Notes: generated from the letters alone by a model not told the origin. Positions 1 through 10,102 are shown, counted from the first letter of the stretch. The stretch: 64,000 nucleotides of DNA from Gammaproteobacteria bacterium (GCA_021773175.1 JAJFKO010000019.1:1-64000), one strand, 5' to 3'. A program made the numbers and translations.

Positions 1-384
1 GGAATGGTTTTAGGCGGAGGTCGTCGAAACGAAGGTGGCGGTGGTCCAGGAGTAATAGGAACATTGCTTATTGCAATCTTAGCTCCTATGGCTGCGATGC
101 TTATTCAAATGGCTATTTCGCGTTCACGTGAATATGAAGCAGATAGAGGTGGTGCTGAGTTAACAGGACAGCCTTTGTGGTTAGCTGATGCATTACAAAA
201 ATTAGAATCTGCGAATAAACAGGCGCCAATGATGTCTGCTAACGAACATCCTGCAAGTGCACACTTGTTTATAGTTAATCCTTTATCGGGTAGTAGGCTT
301 GCACATTTATTTTCAACTCATCCACCTATGGAAGAACGTATTAAACGTCTTAAAGAAATGGATGCAACGATAAAACGATCATAA
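1..384 (+). CDS. htpX: Protease HtpX, C-terminal part (5' end outside window)
   Basis: This is the C-terminal end of the inner-membrane zinc metalloprotease HtpX (peptidase family M48B), which degrades misfolded membrane proteins. The frame is open at the left edge, so the HEXXH zinc site and first membrane helices are outside the window. What remains shows a hydrophobic segment (about residues 17-40 of the visible part), then the family motif [15 protein letters not shown], which carries the third zinc ligand (the Glu of EADR), and the typical ending with [12 protein letters not shown]. Identification rests on this motif block and is firm. The next gene starts 3 bases after the stop, so the two may be co-transcribed. 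Confidence 0.93.
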   Translation, partial: GMVLGGGRRNEGGGGPGVIGTLLIAILAPMAAMLIQMAISRSREYEADRGGAELTGQPLWLADALQKLESANKQAPMMSANEHPASAHLFIVNPLSGSRLAHLFSTHPPMEERIKRLKEMDATIKRS

Positions 385-387
385 AAT

Positions 388-1446
388 ATGAAAGATATAA
401 CAAGTAACTTAGTAATATTAGCTGATGATTGGTTTGATTCTGATAGCATGATAACAGAATTAGCAAAACAGCTTGAAGATCTCACAGCAGTATTGAAAGT
501 TGATATCTCAGGTTTAACAACTTTTCATTATCAGCAACAGTACTCACATAATAATAAAATATTTATGCCACAGTTATGGCCGTTATTAAATAAACGCCTA
601 TTAAAAAGGATTAATCGCTATTTTTTCAAAAAGCATCTGCGTGCAAAACTGCAAGAAATAGGTTTGCAGAAACTCTGTATTATTGTTACTTCAACAGAAG
701 CCTGTGCCATGGTCGCAGATATTCCTGGTGTAACAAAAGTCGCATTTATTAGTGATTTAAATACAAAATGGCGCAAACGCAGTCGACGTGATTCTTTGGA
801 AAAGTTACTAGAACCAATGCAATTGGTGATTGTAGCGAAATCAACAATTATTGATGAATTACCTACTGATAAAACATGCTTGTTATTACCGGGAATAAAC
901 TATGAATTGTTTACAAAAACATATCCTCGGCCGGCAACACTGCCAGTGAAAGGGTTGTTAGCTGGATGTTATGTGGAGGATCCCTGCCTTTTCGATTTTG
1001 AATTTTTTATTTCACTCAGTAGACAATTACCAGATTGGCGATTTATCTTTTTATATCGAGACAGCGATGCTGTAGAACAGTTATCAAAACATCAGAATAT
1101 ATTTTCTTATCAAATTAGTAAGAAAAAAGAAATTGTTCCATATTTACAGTACTGTGATGTTCTTATTATGCCAATTAATGAAGAACAAGAAAATAATCCC
1201 GATAACCTTTTAAGAGTATGGGAGTATTTAGCTATAGCTAAACCTGTAATTGCCAGCACGTCGCCTCTTTTAAATGCATATGCAGATATTCTTCAACTCG
1301 CGGATAATGTTGAGTCTTTTGTTGCAAAAATGATTATGGCTCGACAACTAGGTGATGAGAATAAGCAACAGAGCCATGCAATGGCACAACAAGAAACCTG
1401 GTCTAAGCGTGCAAAAAAAGTTATGCATATTATTAGGTATATGTGA
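388..1446 (+). CDS. GT-B fold glycosyltransferase-like protein
   Basis: A 352-aa protein whose second half looks like a family-1/4 (GT-B) glycosyltransferase: a nucleotide-sugar-domain-like stretch with LLRVWEYLAIAKPVIAS near residue 275, matching the place where GT4 enzymes have their E-x7-E/donor-binding segment, followed by the usual C-terminal helix with W-S-x-R-A. The N-terminal half is poorly conserved and gives no acceptor clue. There is no signal peptide. It starts 3 bases after htpX with only a weak ribosome site, suggesting coupled translation. Family assignment is by motif recognition; the substrate is unknown. Confidence 0.6.
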   Translation: MKDITSNLVILADDWFDSDSMITELAKQLEDLTAVLKVDISGLTTFHYQQQYSHNNKIFMPQLWPLLNKRLLKRINRYFFKKHLRAKLQEIGLQKLCIIVTSTEACAMVADIPGVTKVAFISDLNTKWRKRSRRDSLEKLLEPMQLVIVAKSTIIDELPTDKTCLLLPGINYELFTKTYPRPATLPVKGLLAGCYVEDPCLFDFEFFISLSRQLPDWRFIFLYRDSDAVEQLSKHQNIFSYQISKKKEIVPYLQYCDVLIMPINEEQENNPDNLLRVWEYLAIAKPVIASTSPLLNAYADILQLADNVESFVAKMIMARQLGDENKQQSHAMAQQETWSKRAKKVMHIIRYM

Positions 1447-1447
1447 A

Positions 1448-1618
1448 GTGATTGGAACAGATATTTCCTCAGAACAAATTAAAACAGCTTAAGCTTTAGC
1501 GGATTCTGAAAACCTTGATATTAAATTTTATGTAACCGCATCTAAAAAAATAGATTTTCCAGATAACTATTTCGATGTTATGACGGCTAATCAAGTCGCT
1601 CCAGAATTGAATAAGTAG
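1448..1618 (+). pseudogene. SAM-dependent methyltransferase remnant
   Basis: Translation in the frame of position 1448 gives VIGTDISSEQIKTA, a stop (TAA), then a stretch of about 40 residues including KIDFPDNYFDVMTANQV before a second stop. This is the motif I to motif II core of a class I methyltransferase (type 11): the G-T-D-I-S acidic loop and the DxxFD element. The start, the GxGxG loop and the C-terminal half are missing, and the frame is interrupted by an in-frame stop. It overlaps nothing else except the last bases of the upstream glycosyltransferase. The rest of the gap up to dodecin (1619-1861) shows no further recognisable coding. Confidence 0.6.
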
Positions 1619-1861
1619 AATTATTCAATAATAACAGTGCTATTATTGCTTTAATATCAATGTGCACAGGTTAGCGAAACTAAATAATAAAATATTTTTA
1701 ACTTAAATGAGGTATTTTGAGCCTCGTCCTTGTAGAAAATTCCGGTGCGATAAAGTTCTAAAAATGAACCGTGATGGGTATAGTAACTGCTTATTTTATC
1801 TGCAATTTATCCTAAAATGCTAGAATTAATTTATGACGCCATAAATATAATAAGGAGCCGC

Positions 1862-2071
1862 ATGATGAGTAATCACGTTTATAAAGTTGTAGATATTGTT
1901 GGTTCTTCGCCAACAAGCATTGAAGAAGCAATAGAAACGGCAATTGAAAAGGCAGGGGCCTCATTACATAATTTGCAATGGTTTGAGGTTACTGAAACCC
2001 GAGGTCATATTCAAGATGGCAAGGTTGCTTATTATCAAGTAAGTCTTAAAGTTGGTTTTACACTAAAATAG
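1862..2071 (+). CDS. Dodecin family flavin-binding protein
   Basis: A protein of about 69 residues matching dodecin, a small dodecameric flavin-storage/buffer protein of the cytoplasm. It has the beta-alpha-beta-beta pattern, begins MMSNHVYKVVDIVGSSPTS, and keeps the flavin-stacking Trp in NLQWFEVTETRG and the C-terminal VSLKVGFTLK strand. AAGGAG at 1852-1857 lies 4 bases before the first ATG (1862) and 7 bases before the second (1865), so the true start may be 1865. A longer in-frame start at 1817 adds 15 residues unlike dodecins and is rejected. The stop abuts the end of the convergent tag gene. Confidence 0.9.
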   Translation: MMSNHVYKVVDIVGSSPTSIEEAIETAIEKAGASLHNLQWFEVTETRGHIQDGKVAYYQVSLKVGFTLK

Positions 2072-2635
2072 TTAAACTTCATGATAACGAAAGCACGATG
2101 CAACATGATCGTTAACTATGCCGACTGCTTGCATATAGGCATAGCAAATTGTTGAGCCAACAAAATTAAATCCATGTTGCTTTAGTGTTTTTGCCATCAC
2201 ATCAGAAATAATTGTATTTGCAGGTGCATCCTGAGCATTTTTCCATTTGTTTCGAATAATCTTACCATCGGTAAATTGCCAAATAAAATCACTAAAATTT
2301 TGATTGCCTTCTTGCAGTGCCAAATAGGCTTGGGCATTTTGGCGAATACTATAAACTTTACGACGATTGCGGATGATGCCAGGATTGGTGAGTAGTTTTT
2401 CTAATTTCTTATCCGTAAATCGTGCAATTTTATTGGCATCAAAGTTAGCAAAGGCTTGACGATAATTATCACGTTTTTTTAAAATCGTTATCCAACTTAA
2501 ACCAGCTTGCATACCTTCTAAAATTAAAAATTCAAATAATTTGCCATCCTGATGGATGGGAACGCCCCATTCTTTGTCATGGTAGTCGATATAGAGTGGA
2601 TCCTCTCCACACCAGTTGCAACGGACTTTATTCAT
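2072..2635 (-). CDS. tag: DNA-3-methyladenine glycosylase I
   Basis: A 187-aa protein, the normal length of Tag, which excises 3-methyladenine from alkylated DNA in base-excision repair. Diagnostic features are the N-terminal zinc-side RCNWCGEDPLYIDYHDKEWG (Cys and His ligands), the substrate pocket FEFLILEGMQAGLSW with the conserved Glu and Trp, and the C-terminal zinc ligands in DHVASC. It is convergent with dodecin with no gap between stops, so any terminator must lie inside one of the two genes. No sign of damage. Confidence 0.96.
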   Translation of the reverse strand: MNKVRCNWCGEDPLYIDYHDKEWGVPIHQDGKLFEFLILEGMQAGLSWITILKKRDNYRQAFANFDANKIARFTDKKLEKLLTNPGIIRNRRKVYSIRQNAQAYLALQEGNQNFSDFIWQFTDGKIIRNKWKNAQDAPANTIISDVMAKTLKQHGFNFVGSTICYAYMQAVGIVNDHVASCFRYHEV

Positions 2636-2884
2636 AAGAGCTCCTCTTTGCTAGCTGCGTTTGTTACCCATTTGTTCTGTTAATAGGATGCTAGCAGCAT
2701 AATATTCTGAAAACAAGAGGGTGAAGATGACAGTGGCGAAGCATATTGGTATGATTACTGGCTATTTCTCGATTTCATGGATTGGAGGAATAGCATCACC
2801 CAATTAGGTAAATTTTGGATTAATTATATTAGGTAGGCTCCTTGGAAATCTTGGGAGTATATACTTAAAGTTTAGAGGTACTAT

Positions 2885-3163
2885 ATGGCACGTGTAACAA
2901 TAGAAGATTGTTTAGACTATGTCGACAATCGATTTCATTTAGTATTAGTTGCATCGAAGCGCGCGCGCGAATTATCGAATACAGCTGCAGAACCTTTTGT
3001 CCCCTGGGATAAAGATAAGCCAACTGTTGTTGCTCTTCGAGAAATTGCTGCAGGTTTTGTTAAAGATGGTAATGTTTGCGATCCCAACGCTGCAGAACCA
3101 GAAATAAATCTTGCTTTGCTTGAAGAACTTTCTATGGAACAACAACAAGAAGATCATGAGTGA
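2885..3163 (+). CDS. rpoZ: RNA polymerase omega subunit
   Basis: A 92-aa omega subunit, which assists assembly of RNA polymerase by holding the beta-prime subunit and forms part of a ppGpp site in gammaproteobacteria. The N-terminal [17 protein letters not shown] and [12 protein letters not shown] are family hallmarks. The usual upstream neighbour gmk is not here; the 250 bases between tag and rpoZ hold no recognised gene. The stop codon overlaps the start region of spoT (3156), the classical rpoZ-spoT pairing, so the two are translationally coupled. Confidence 0.97.
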   Translation: MARVTIEDCLDYVDNRFHLVLVASKRARELSNTAAEPFVPWDKDKPTVVALREIAAGFVKDGNVCDPNAAEPEINLALLEELSMEQQQEDHE

Positions 3164-5372
3164 ATGTGTTGTTTACATGAAAAAGCAGAAATTGACAGAA
3201 AGCAAAAGTAAAGATCTGATTCACGGTAGCTCTCAGGATTATTTTGCGCCATTGCGTAAAGAGCTTGAGAGTTATTTCACTCCCGAACAAATTGCAGAAA
3301 CCTATCGAGCCTACCAATTAGCAGAAAAAGCTCATCATGGACAACAACGTCATTCTGGCGAAGCATATATCACACATCCTGTTGCCGTTGCTGAAATACT
3401 TGCTGACTTGCGTATGGATAAAGAAAGTATAATTGCTGCACTATTACATGATGTTATTGAAGATACTTCTGTTGATAAAGATACAATCATCAAAGAATTT
3501 AATGAAGATATTGCTAATCTTGTTGAAGGTTTAACAAAGCTAACACAAATAAAGTTTGAGTCGCGGGCTGAGCAACAAGCTGAAAATTTTCGTAAAATGT
3601 TTTTAGCAATGGTAAAAGATATTCGTATTATTTTAGTGAAACTAGCCGATCGGCTACATAATATGCGAACCTTAGATGTATTATCTGCGACAAAACGACG
3701 ACGTATTGCACGAGAAACTTTAGAAATTTATGCACCAATCTCTAATCGCTTAGGCATGCATAATTTTCATATTGAATTAGAAGAATTAGGTTTTGCTGCA
3801 CTTTATCCTATGCGTTATCGAGTGTTTGATGTCGCCGTGCATCGAGCACGAGGAGATCATGAAGAAATTCTCACGGAAGTGAAGCAAGCAATCCAAGACA
3901 ATTTACAAGCAGCTGCTCTGCATCACTGTACTGTTTGGGGGCGCGAAAAGCATTTGTATGGTATTTATAAGAAAATGTCAAAGAAGCGCTTATCCTTTTC
4001 TGAGATTATGGATGTTTTTGCTTTTCGAATTATTGTTGATAGAGTGGATGAATGTTATCGCGCACTAGGTGTAGTGCATAACATCTATAAGCCAGTACCA
4101 GAACGCTTTAAGGACTATATTGCTATTCCAAAAGTGAATGGTTACCAATCTTTACACACTACCTTATTTGGACCATATGGAATACCTATTGAAATACAGA
4201 TTCGTACTGCTGAGATGGATCAAATGGCGGACAGTGGTATTGCTGCACATTGGCGTTATAAACATGATAGTGATCATGACGCTAATGGCGCACAAAAACG
4301 CGCTCGTGAATGGGTACGCGGCTTATTGGAAATGCAACAAAGTGCAGCGAGCTCATTAGAGTTTATTGAAAATGTGAAATTTGATTTATTTCCTGATGAA
4401 GTTTATATCTTTACTCCCAAAGGCAATATCTTTGAATTGCCGGCTGGTGCGACACCAGTTGATTTCGCTTATGCTATTCATTCTGATATTGGTAATTCAT
4501 GTGTGGCAGTAAAAATAGAGCGCCGTTTAGCACCGTTAAGTACACCACTAATAAGTGGTCAAACTGTAGAAGTAATTACAACACCCGGAGCTAGACCAAA
4601 TCCGGCATGGTTGAATTTTGTTGTGACAGGTAAAGCACGCAGTAATATTCGACATTATCTCAAACAACAGCGACATGAAGAATCGATTAATCTAGGACGA
4701 TTTTTACTTAACAAAGCACTAGAGAGTCTGGGTATAAAGATTGATGATGTGTCACAAGATTTGTTGAATGGTTTGTTAGATGACCTTGAACAGAAAGATC
4801 TAGATGACTTGTTGGAAAATATTGGTTTAGGAAATCAAATTGCGGTATTAGTTGCGCGACGTCTTGCTGGACTAGATGCAGGGCAGAAGCAGCATGAAAC
4901 TGAAGCAGATCAAGAGATAACACAAAATACACTGCCAATTAAAGGCAGTGATGGCATGGTAGTAAGTTTTGCTACATGTTGTTATCCAATCCCAGGAGAT
5001 CCTGTTGTTGGATTCTTGCAAAAGGGACAAGGTCTACAAGTGCATGTTGATCAATGTTCTTATGTGAAAAATCTTTTACGCAAAAAAGCAGATAATATTA
5101 TTCCGGTGCGCTGGGAAGAGCAGGTTGATAATTATTTTCAAGTAGCACTTGCGATTGAAGTTGAAAATCATCGTGGTGTACTTGCTGCCGTAACATCAGC
5201 AATATCTAATGCTGAAGCTAATATCGATGATATTCAAGTTGATGCACAAGATGGTAAATACAATACTATTCAAGTGCTATTATCTCTGCACGATCGTGTT
5301 CATTTAGCGCGAGTGATGCGTTCAATTCGACGTGTATCACCTGTAGAGCGAATTACTCGTATCAGGAGGTGA
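3156..5372 (+). CDS. spoT: Bifunctional (p)ppGpp synthetase/hydrolase SpoT
   Basis: A 738-aa Rel/SpoT enzyme of the stringent response. In order: HD hydrolase domain with the LLHDVIEDT motif (about residues 96-104), synthetase domain containing RFKD at residues 317-320 (the RxKD signature of bifunctional enzymes, not the ExDD of RelA), a TGS domain from about 400, and a C-terminal ACT domain. Both activities therefore look intact. The ATG at 3156 overlaps the rpoZ end; another in-frame ATG at 3177 is possible, whereas an upstream GTG/TTG extension to 3111 lies wholly within rpoZ and is unlikely. The stop overlaps a GTG of the next frame, but the next gene probably starts at 5408. Confidence 0.97.
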   Translation: MSECVVYMKKQKLTESKSKDLIHGSSQDYFAPLRKELESYFTPEQIAETYRAYQLAEKAHHGQQRHSGEAYITHPVAVAEILADLRMDKESIIAALLHDVIEDTSVDKDTIIKEFNEDIANLVEGLTKLTQIKFESRAEQQAENFRKMFLAMVKDIRIILVKLADRLHNMRTLDVLSATKRRRIARETLEIYAPISNRLGMHNFHIELEELGFAALYPMRYRVFDVAVHRARGDHEEILTEVKQAIQDNLQAAALHHCTVWGREKHLYGIYKKMSKKRLSFSEIMDVFAFRIIVDRVDECYRALGVVHNIYKPVPERFKDYIAIPKVNGYQSLHTTLFGPYGIPIEIQIRTAEMDQMADSGIAAHWRYKHDSDHDANGAQKRAREWVRGLLEMQQSAASSLEFIENVKFDLFPDEVYIFTPKGNIFELPAGATPVDFAYAIHSDIGNSCVAVKIERRLAPLSTPLISGQTVEVITTPGARPNPAWLNFVVTGKARSNIRHYLKQQRHEESINLGRFLLNKALESLGIKIDDVSQDLLNGLLDDLEQKDLDDLLENIGLGNQIAVLVARRLAGLDAGQKQHETEADQEITQNTLPIKGSDGMVVSFATCCYPIPGDPVVGFLQKGQGLQVHVDQCSYVKNLLRKKADNIIPVRWEEQVDNYFQVALAIEVENHRGVLAAVTSAISNAEANIDDIQVDAQDGKYNTIQVLLSLHDRVHLARVMRSIRRVSPVERITRIRR

Positions 5373-5407
5373 AATCTTTTTATTCACTTTTAGTTGCAGG
5401 GATCTAT

Positions 5408-6658
5408 ATGAAGTTAAAATCATTCTATCTCATTATTGCTTTCTTAATTTCTGCTAGTGCTTTGGTTTATGCAAATAACAAAATAAATTTTATAACAATT
5501 ACTGATATTCATCTTAACATAAATCAAAAACATGTTATGAAGATTGATCCTTCTGGTTATGATCGAGCTAACGATATGGATAAGATGTCATTTCAGAAAT
5601 TAGCAACTACTGTAAAACAGAATATTGGGCCTGGTAAATTAATTAAAAAACCAAACTTTGTATTATATCTAGGAGACTCAGTTGGTCATGAACCAATTGG
5701 CACTCCGTACAGAAAACAATTTGTTAAGAAAAGTCAAAAACAAGTTTTTATGACTTTGCAGAATATGTTTCCTGATACCGCTATTATTAATCTTGTCGGT
5801 AATAATGATAGTGCTAAAAGAGATTATGGTCCCTTCAGTTATCAGGGTGTTTCTCCTTATAAAATTGCAATGGACGTAGGTTATAAAAATGGTTTTCTTT
5901 CATCTGGGACAATGTGTGTTAATCAAACAAAAACAAAGGACCTGGTTTTCCCCTGTCTTATTTCTCAAAACTCACAATATGGTTTTTTTACCATTAAATT
6001 ACAAAAGCAACTTTTTCTAATTGGTTTAAATAGTGTAATGTTCTCACCACGACATCATGCTTCTAGTCATGCCATTAATACTCAACTTCATTATTTAATA
6101 AAACAGCTGAAGATGGCAAAAGAACGGAATGTAAGTGTCCTTCTTGCAATGCATATTCCTGTTGGCAATAATGTTTATCGCGGCAAAAATTTTTGGAAGG
6201 CTAACTATGAAAAGAGATTTCTAGCGACGATAAAAAGATATCACAAACAGGTGATCGGATTGCTTGTTGCTCATACGCATATGGAAGAATTTAAAATACT
6301 ACATTTAGCGGGAAATAATATTGGAGAATATTTTACTGCAGGCTTATCAACCTCACATGGAAATTCACCATCAATTAAATTATTTACTCTTGAAGACAAT
6401 AAAGGGACTTGGGCAATTAGCAATTATATTACATACCAGATTCACCAAAGGAATAGCCAACTTATATTGTCAAAATACTATGATTTTGTAAGCACATATT
6501 GCAAACGATTAAAGCCCATAAGAAATATAAATAACTGCCTAAGTAAGATTACATTTAAGATTATCTTGCCACGCTATACAGTTAACAATCCCAATTTAAA
6601 ATATTATGATGCGATGTTTCCAAAATCATTTATATTAAATGATAACGGCTTGGATTAA
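5408..6658 (+). CDS. Secreted calcineurin-like metallophosphoesterase, acid sphingomyelinase-like
   Basis: A 416-aa exported phosphoesterase. A signal peptide (residues 1-22, ending ASALVYA) leads into all five metal-site blocks: TDIH (D33, H35), YLGDSVGH, VGNND, the lone His in AMHIPVG, and VAHTHMEE. The set and the Cys-containing tail resemble acid sphingomyelinase-like phosphodiesterases, which cleave sphingomyelin or phosphorylated substrates outside the cytoplasm. The start at 5408 is chosen because the signal peptide begins there and AGGGA lies just upstream; a GTG at 5369 would bury the signal peptide. It sits between spoT and ridA, genes that are usually closer together, so it is probably an inserted gene. 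Substrate not shown by sequence. Confidence 0.75.
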   Translation: MKLKSFYLIIAFLISASALVYANNKINFITITDIHLNINQKHVMKIDPSGYDRANDMDKMSFQKLATTVKQNIGPGKLIKKPNFVLYLGDSVGHEPIGTPYRKQFVKKSQKQVFMTLQNMFPDTAIINLVGNNDSAKRDYGPFSYQGVSPYKIAMDVGYKNGFLSSGTMCVNQTKTKDLVFPCLISQNSQYGFFTIKLQKQLFLIGLNSVMFSPRHHASSHAINTQLHYLIKQLKMAKERNVSVLLAMHIPVGNNVYRGKNFWKANYEKRFLATIKRYHKQVIGLLVAHTHMEEFKILHLAGNNIGEYFTAGLSTSHGNSPSIKLFTLEDNKGTWAISNYITYQIHQRNSQLILSKYYDFVSTYCKRLKPIRNINNCLSKITFKIILPRYTVNNPNLKYYDAMFPKSFILNDNGLD

Positions 6659-6701
6659 ACTATTACATGATATTAATAATATATATTAGGAGTTCGAGAA
6701 T

Positions 6702-7091
6702 ATGGCTGTTGAAAAAGAAATTATACAAACTGATAATGCCCCAGCGGCTATTGGTACTTATTCACAAGCAGTGAAAGTTGGAAAGACAGTTTATATTTCT
6801 GGACAGATCCCATTAGTGCCGAGCACGATGGAATTAGTAAGTGAAGATTTTGTTACGCAAGCGCATCAAGTCTTTAAAAATTTAGCTGCTGTTGTCAACG
6901 CTGCGGGTGGTGATTTACAAGATATTGCAAAACTTAATATTTCACTAATAGATTTAGCAAATTTTAGTCATATTAATAGTGTTATGGCAGAGTATTTTAC
7001 TGAACCCTATCCAGCTCGTGCTGCTGTTGGTGTAAGGCAACTACCTAAAGATGTTGCAATTGAAGTTGAAGCAATTCTTATCGTGGAGTGA
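6702..7091 (+). CDS. ridA: RidA family enamine/imine deaminase
   Basis: A 129-aa RidA/YjgF protein, a cytoplasmic trimer that hydrolyses reactive 2-aminoacrylate and other enamines/imines from PLP enzymes. Family marks are the N-terminal APAAIGTYSQAVKVG, YISGQIPLVP, and the C-terminal PYPARAAVGVRQLPKDVAIEVEA with the substrate-binding Arg. AGGAG lies 10 bases before the start. Its place downstream of spoT and upstream of recG matches the order in pseudomonads and other gammaproteobacteria. Confidence 0.95.
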   Translation: MAVEKEIIQTDNAPAAIGTYSQAVKVGKTVYISGQIPLVPSTMELVSEDFVTQAHQVFKNLAAVVNAAGGDLQDIAKLNISLIDLANFSHINSVMAEYFTEPYPARAAVGVRQLPKDVAIEVEAILIVE

Positions 7092-7092
7092 T

Positions 7093-7935
7093 TTATTTTT
7101 TTAGCATTTCAGTATAACCACTTTTATAATCAGGATATAGAAATGTGAATTCTGTGTCGCATAAGCGTTTATTACAGCAACGTTTATGTGCACGTAGATT
7201 GTGAGCAGGTGTAGAATTGCTACTTTTTATTTCTGGTAGATTTACTTGTAGTTGTTCTGCCAGCCAAGTATAAACCTCATTTTGCAATACGGGTTGGTTA
7301 TCAACGGCTAGATATAAAGATTCCGGGTTGTCGATATGCATGAGATGTTGTAATACTCGTGCACAATCATCTTGGTGAATGCGGTTGGTATAGAGAGATG
7401 ACTCTGAAATAAAAAGCTGGCCTTGTTGTAATCGATTCAGCAATCTTGTTCTACCTGCTCCATAGATACCCGCAAAACGAACAATAGTATGTTTAAAAGC
7501 ACTGTCATGTAATAATTGCTCTGCTTCAAGTAAGACTTTGCCACTAAAGCCTGCTGGTTTAGTTTCAGAATTCTCATTAACAAGTTCACCATGCTCTTGA
7601 CCGTAAACACTAGTGCTTGAGCTAAAGAAAGTATGACGTGGTTGTTGTTGCTGTTGTTGTAAGCTATTAAGCAAGTTCTTTAAACCAGTAACATACGCGG
7701 CTTGATAGCTTTTCTCAGAATGGTTATCCGCAGCTGCTAAATAAAATACATAATCAAATGAGCAGGGAAAATCAGGAAAAATAGCTGTATTCGCCATATC
7801 TAATTTTAATGGCTGAATAAAATCTGGAAAGCTTTCACAATGTCGGCGCATACCCCAGATATTGCAATTTTCTGCTGCTAACAATTTTGCTAAGCGAATG
7901 CCAATATCACCACAGCCGGCAATCAATATATTCAT
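7093..7935 (-). CDS. NAD-dependent epimerase/dehydratase (extended SDR, YeeZ-like)
   Basis: A 280-aa atypical extended short-chain dehydrogenase. It begins MNILIAGCGDIGIRLAK, a GxGxxG dinucleotide loop at the very N-terminus, and has the SSTSVYG active-site region near residue 107; substrate unknown. A run of six Gln (about residues 94-99) comes from a CAA/CAG repeat in the DNA and may be length-variable. It lies on the opposite strand to ridA and recG, ending 1 base from the ridA stop. Similar proteins are common near ridA/recG in related bacteria, but no pathway can be assigned. Confidence 0.75.
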   Translation of the reverse strand: MNILIAGCGDIGIRLAKLLAAENCNIWGMRRHCESFPDFIQPLKLDMANTAIFPDFPCSFDYVFYLAAADNHSEKSYQAAYVTGLKNLLNSLQQQQQQPRHTFFSSSTSVYGQEHGELVNENSETKPAGFSGKVLLEAEQLLHDSAFKHTIVRFAGIYGAGRTRLLNRLQQGQLFISESSLYTNRIHQDDCARVLQHLMHIDNPESLYLAVDNQPVLQNEVYTWLAEQLQVNLPEIKSSNSTPAHNLRAHKRCCNKRLCDTEFTFLYPDYKSGYTEMLKK

Positions 7936-8016
7936 ATTAAACCTCTATTGCATTTTCTCTAAATTGGCTTTAGATTAACACAAGCAAAAATACATTTGAA
8001 TCAAAGAGGAAATACT

Positions 8017-10095
8017 GTGTCGTTACGAGAAATTGTTGTCACAAATCTGTCGGGTGTTGGCCCAAAAATTGCTGAAAAGCTGGCGCGCTGCAATATAAGT
8101 ACTGTACAAGACCTATTATTTCATATGCCATTGCATTATCAAGATCGTACTACGGTCAAAATGATTGCTGAGTTGAGAGTAGGGGACCATGCTTTGTTGG
8201 ATGGCATGATTATCAAATCAGAAATTAAGTACGGCAAGCGTCGCAGCTTAGTCTGTCAATTAGAAGATGAAACTGGGCGTATTGGTTTACGTTTTTTCTA
8301 TTTTAATGCAGCACAACAACAAGGCTTAGCAATCGGTAAACGCGTACGTTGCTTTGGTGAGGTGAAACAATATCCAAAATTAGAAATGGTGCATCCAGAA
8401 TATCAAGTGGTACAGGAAGAAATACAGTTGGATGTTGAAGAAAGTTTAACACCAATTTATCCAACCACCGAAGGCTTAAATCAAAACACCTGGCGTAAAT
8501 TGATCAAGCAAGCATTGCATTTACTCGTTGCTGGTGAAGACCTAGATGAATTATTACCTGAGAGCATCTTGGAAAATGTAACAAAAACAGAACTCAAACA
8601 AGCGATTTTATTTATTCATCAACCACCACCAACAGCTGAAGTCTCTTTGTTAGAAAATGGTACGCATCCAATGCAACAGCGCTTGGCTTTCGAAGAGTTA
8701 TTAGCACATCACCTAAGTTTACGTTTAGTGCATAAGCGCTTGCAGCAGCGGCAAGCAATCCGACTAGATATTAATAAGAATAGTCTTCGCCAAGCTTTTA
8801 TAAAGCAATTACCGTTTCAACTAACAGCGGCGCAACAACGCGTTGTCAGTGAAATCACAAAAGATTTAGCACAATCTTATCCGATGTCGCGCTTAGTGCA
8901 AGGTGATGTTGGTTGCGGTAAAACAGTTGTTTCAGCATTAGCAATTTTGCATGCATTAGAAAATAATTTACAAGCCGTTATGATGGCACCCACGGAAATT
9001 TTAGCAGAGCAACATTATCAGAGTTTTAGTAATTGGTTAGAGCCGTTAGGAATTAACGTTGCATGGTTGTCAGGACAGGTGACAGGTAAATCAAGGCAAG
9101 AAGTGTTATCTGCTATTGAGTCTGGCGATGCACAAGTGGTTATAGGCACCCATGCCGTATTTCAAAAAGAAGTTATTTATAAAAATCTAGCCTTAGTTGT
9201 TGTTGATGAACAACATCGTTTCGGTGTTGAGCAACGTTTAGCATTGTTACAAAAAGGTCAGTTTGCAGGGCAACATCCTCATCAATTAATCATGACAGCA
9301 ACACCGATCCCAAGAACCTTAGCGATGGCTTTTTATGCCGATATGGATACTTCGGTTATTGATGAATTACCACCAGGCAGAAAGCCAATAACAACCTTGG
9401 CAGTACCAAATAGCAAACGCGAACAAATCATTGCTCGCGTGCTAGCTTCTTGTCAGGAAAAACATCAAACCTATTGGGTTTGTACTTTAATTGATGAGTC
9501 AGAAAGTTTGCAATGCCAAGCAGCAGAAGTGACAGCCGAAGAGCTAACAACGGCATTGCCTAGTATTAATGTTGGCTTAGTGCATGGGCGCTTAAAATCT
9601 GCAGAAAAAGATGAAGTTATGCAGGCTTTCAAAGCTGGTGATATTGATTTGTTAGTTGCAACAACGGTTATTGAAGTAGGCGTTGATGTGCCGAACGCGA
9701 GTTTGATGATTATTGAGAATCCGGAGCGTTTGGGCTTAGCACAATTGCATCAATTAAGAGGGCGTGTTGGTCGTGGTGGTCATGAAAGTTATTGTGTTTT
9801 ACTCTATCAAAATCCATTATCGAAAACAGCACATGAGCGTCTTGCAGTGCTACGCGATAGTTGTGATGGTTTTGTGATAGCACAACGTGATTTAGAAATA
9901 CGTGGTCCTGGAGAAGTTTTAGGTACACGCCAAACGGGCGCAATTAATTTTAAAATTGCTGAACTTAACCGAGATAAGCATTTAGTTTCTTATGTGCAAG
10001 ATGCTGCAAATCAATTATTCGCAGAACATGAAGAGGTGATCCCGAAGCTTATCCGGCGCTGGTTGGCAGATAGTGAAAAGTATAGTCATATTTAA
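8017..10095 (+). CDS. recG: ATP-dependent DNA helicase RecG
   Basis: A 692-aa RecG, close to the 693 aa of E. coli. RecG remodels stalled forks and branch-migrates junctions. The order is an N-terminal wedge/OB domain, then helicase motifs: GDVGCGKT (Walker A), DEQHRFG (Walker B), MTATPIPRT (motif III), TTVIEVGVDVPNA and HQLRGRVGRG (motifs V-VI). The GTG at 8017 is preferred because AGAGGA at 8004-8009 sits 7 bases upstream and the protein then begins VSLREIVV; a TTG at 7996 lies before that ribosome site. Divergent from the SDR gene at 7093-7935. Confidence 0.97.
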   Translation: MSLREIVVTNLSGVGPKIAEKLARCNISTVQDLLFHMPLHYQDRTTVKMIAELRVGDHALLDGMIIKSEIKYGKRRSLVCQLEDETGRIGLRFFYFNAAQQQGLAIGKRVRCFGEVKQYPKLEMVHPEYQVVQEEIQLDVEESLTPIYPTTEGLNQNTWRKLIKQALHLLVAGEDLDELLPESILENVTKTELKQAILFIHQPPPTAEVSLLENGTHPMQQRLAFEELLAHHLSLRLVHKRLQQRQAIRLDINKNSLRQAFIKQLPFQLTAAQQRVVSEITKDLAQSYPMSRLVQGDVGCGKTVVSALAILHALENNLQAVMMAPTEILAEQHYQSFSNWLEPLGINVAWLSGQVTGKSRQEVLSAIESGDAQVVIGTHAVFQKEVIYKNLALVVVDEQHRFGVEQRLALLQKGQFAGQHPHQLIMTATPIPRTLAMAFYADMDTSVIDELPPGRKPITTLAVPNSKREQIIARVLASCQEKHQTYWVCTLIDESESLQCQAAEVTAEELTTALPSINVGLVHGRLKSAEKDEVMQAFKAGDIDLLVATTVIEVGVDVPNASLMIIENPERLGLAQLHQLRGRVGRGGHESYCVLLYQNPLSKTAHERLAVLRDSCDGFVIAQRDLEIRGPGEVLGTRQTGAINFKIAELNRDKHLVSYVQDAANQLFAEHEEVIPKLIRRWLADSEKYSHI

Positions 10096-10102
10096 GTAAT
10101 AT

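Noticed and set aside
2727-2807. A 26-codon ATG frame (MTVAKHIGMITGYFSISWIG...) between tag and rpoZ
   Set aside because: It has a fair ribosome site but is too short and unlike any family; more likely chance than a gene or gmk fragment.
5369-5407. GTG start overlapping the spoT stop for the phosphoesterase
   Set aside because: It would place 13 polar residues before a clean signal peptide that starts at 5408 with its own ribosome site.
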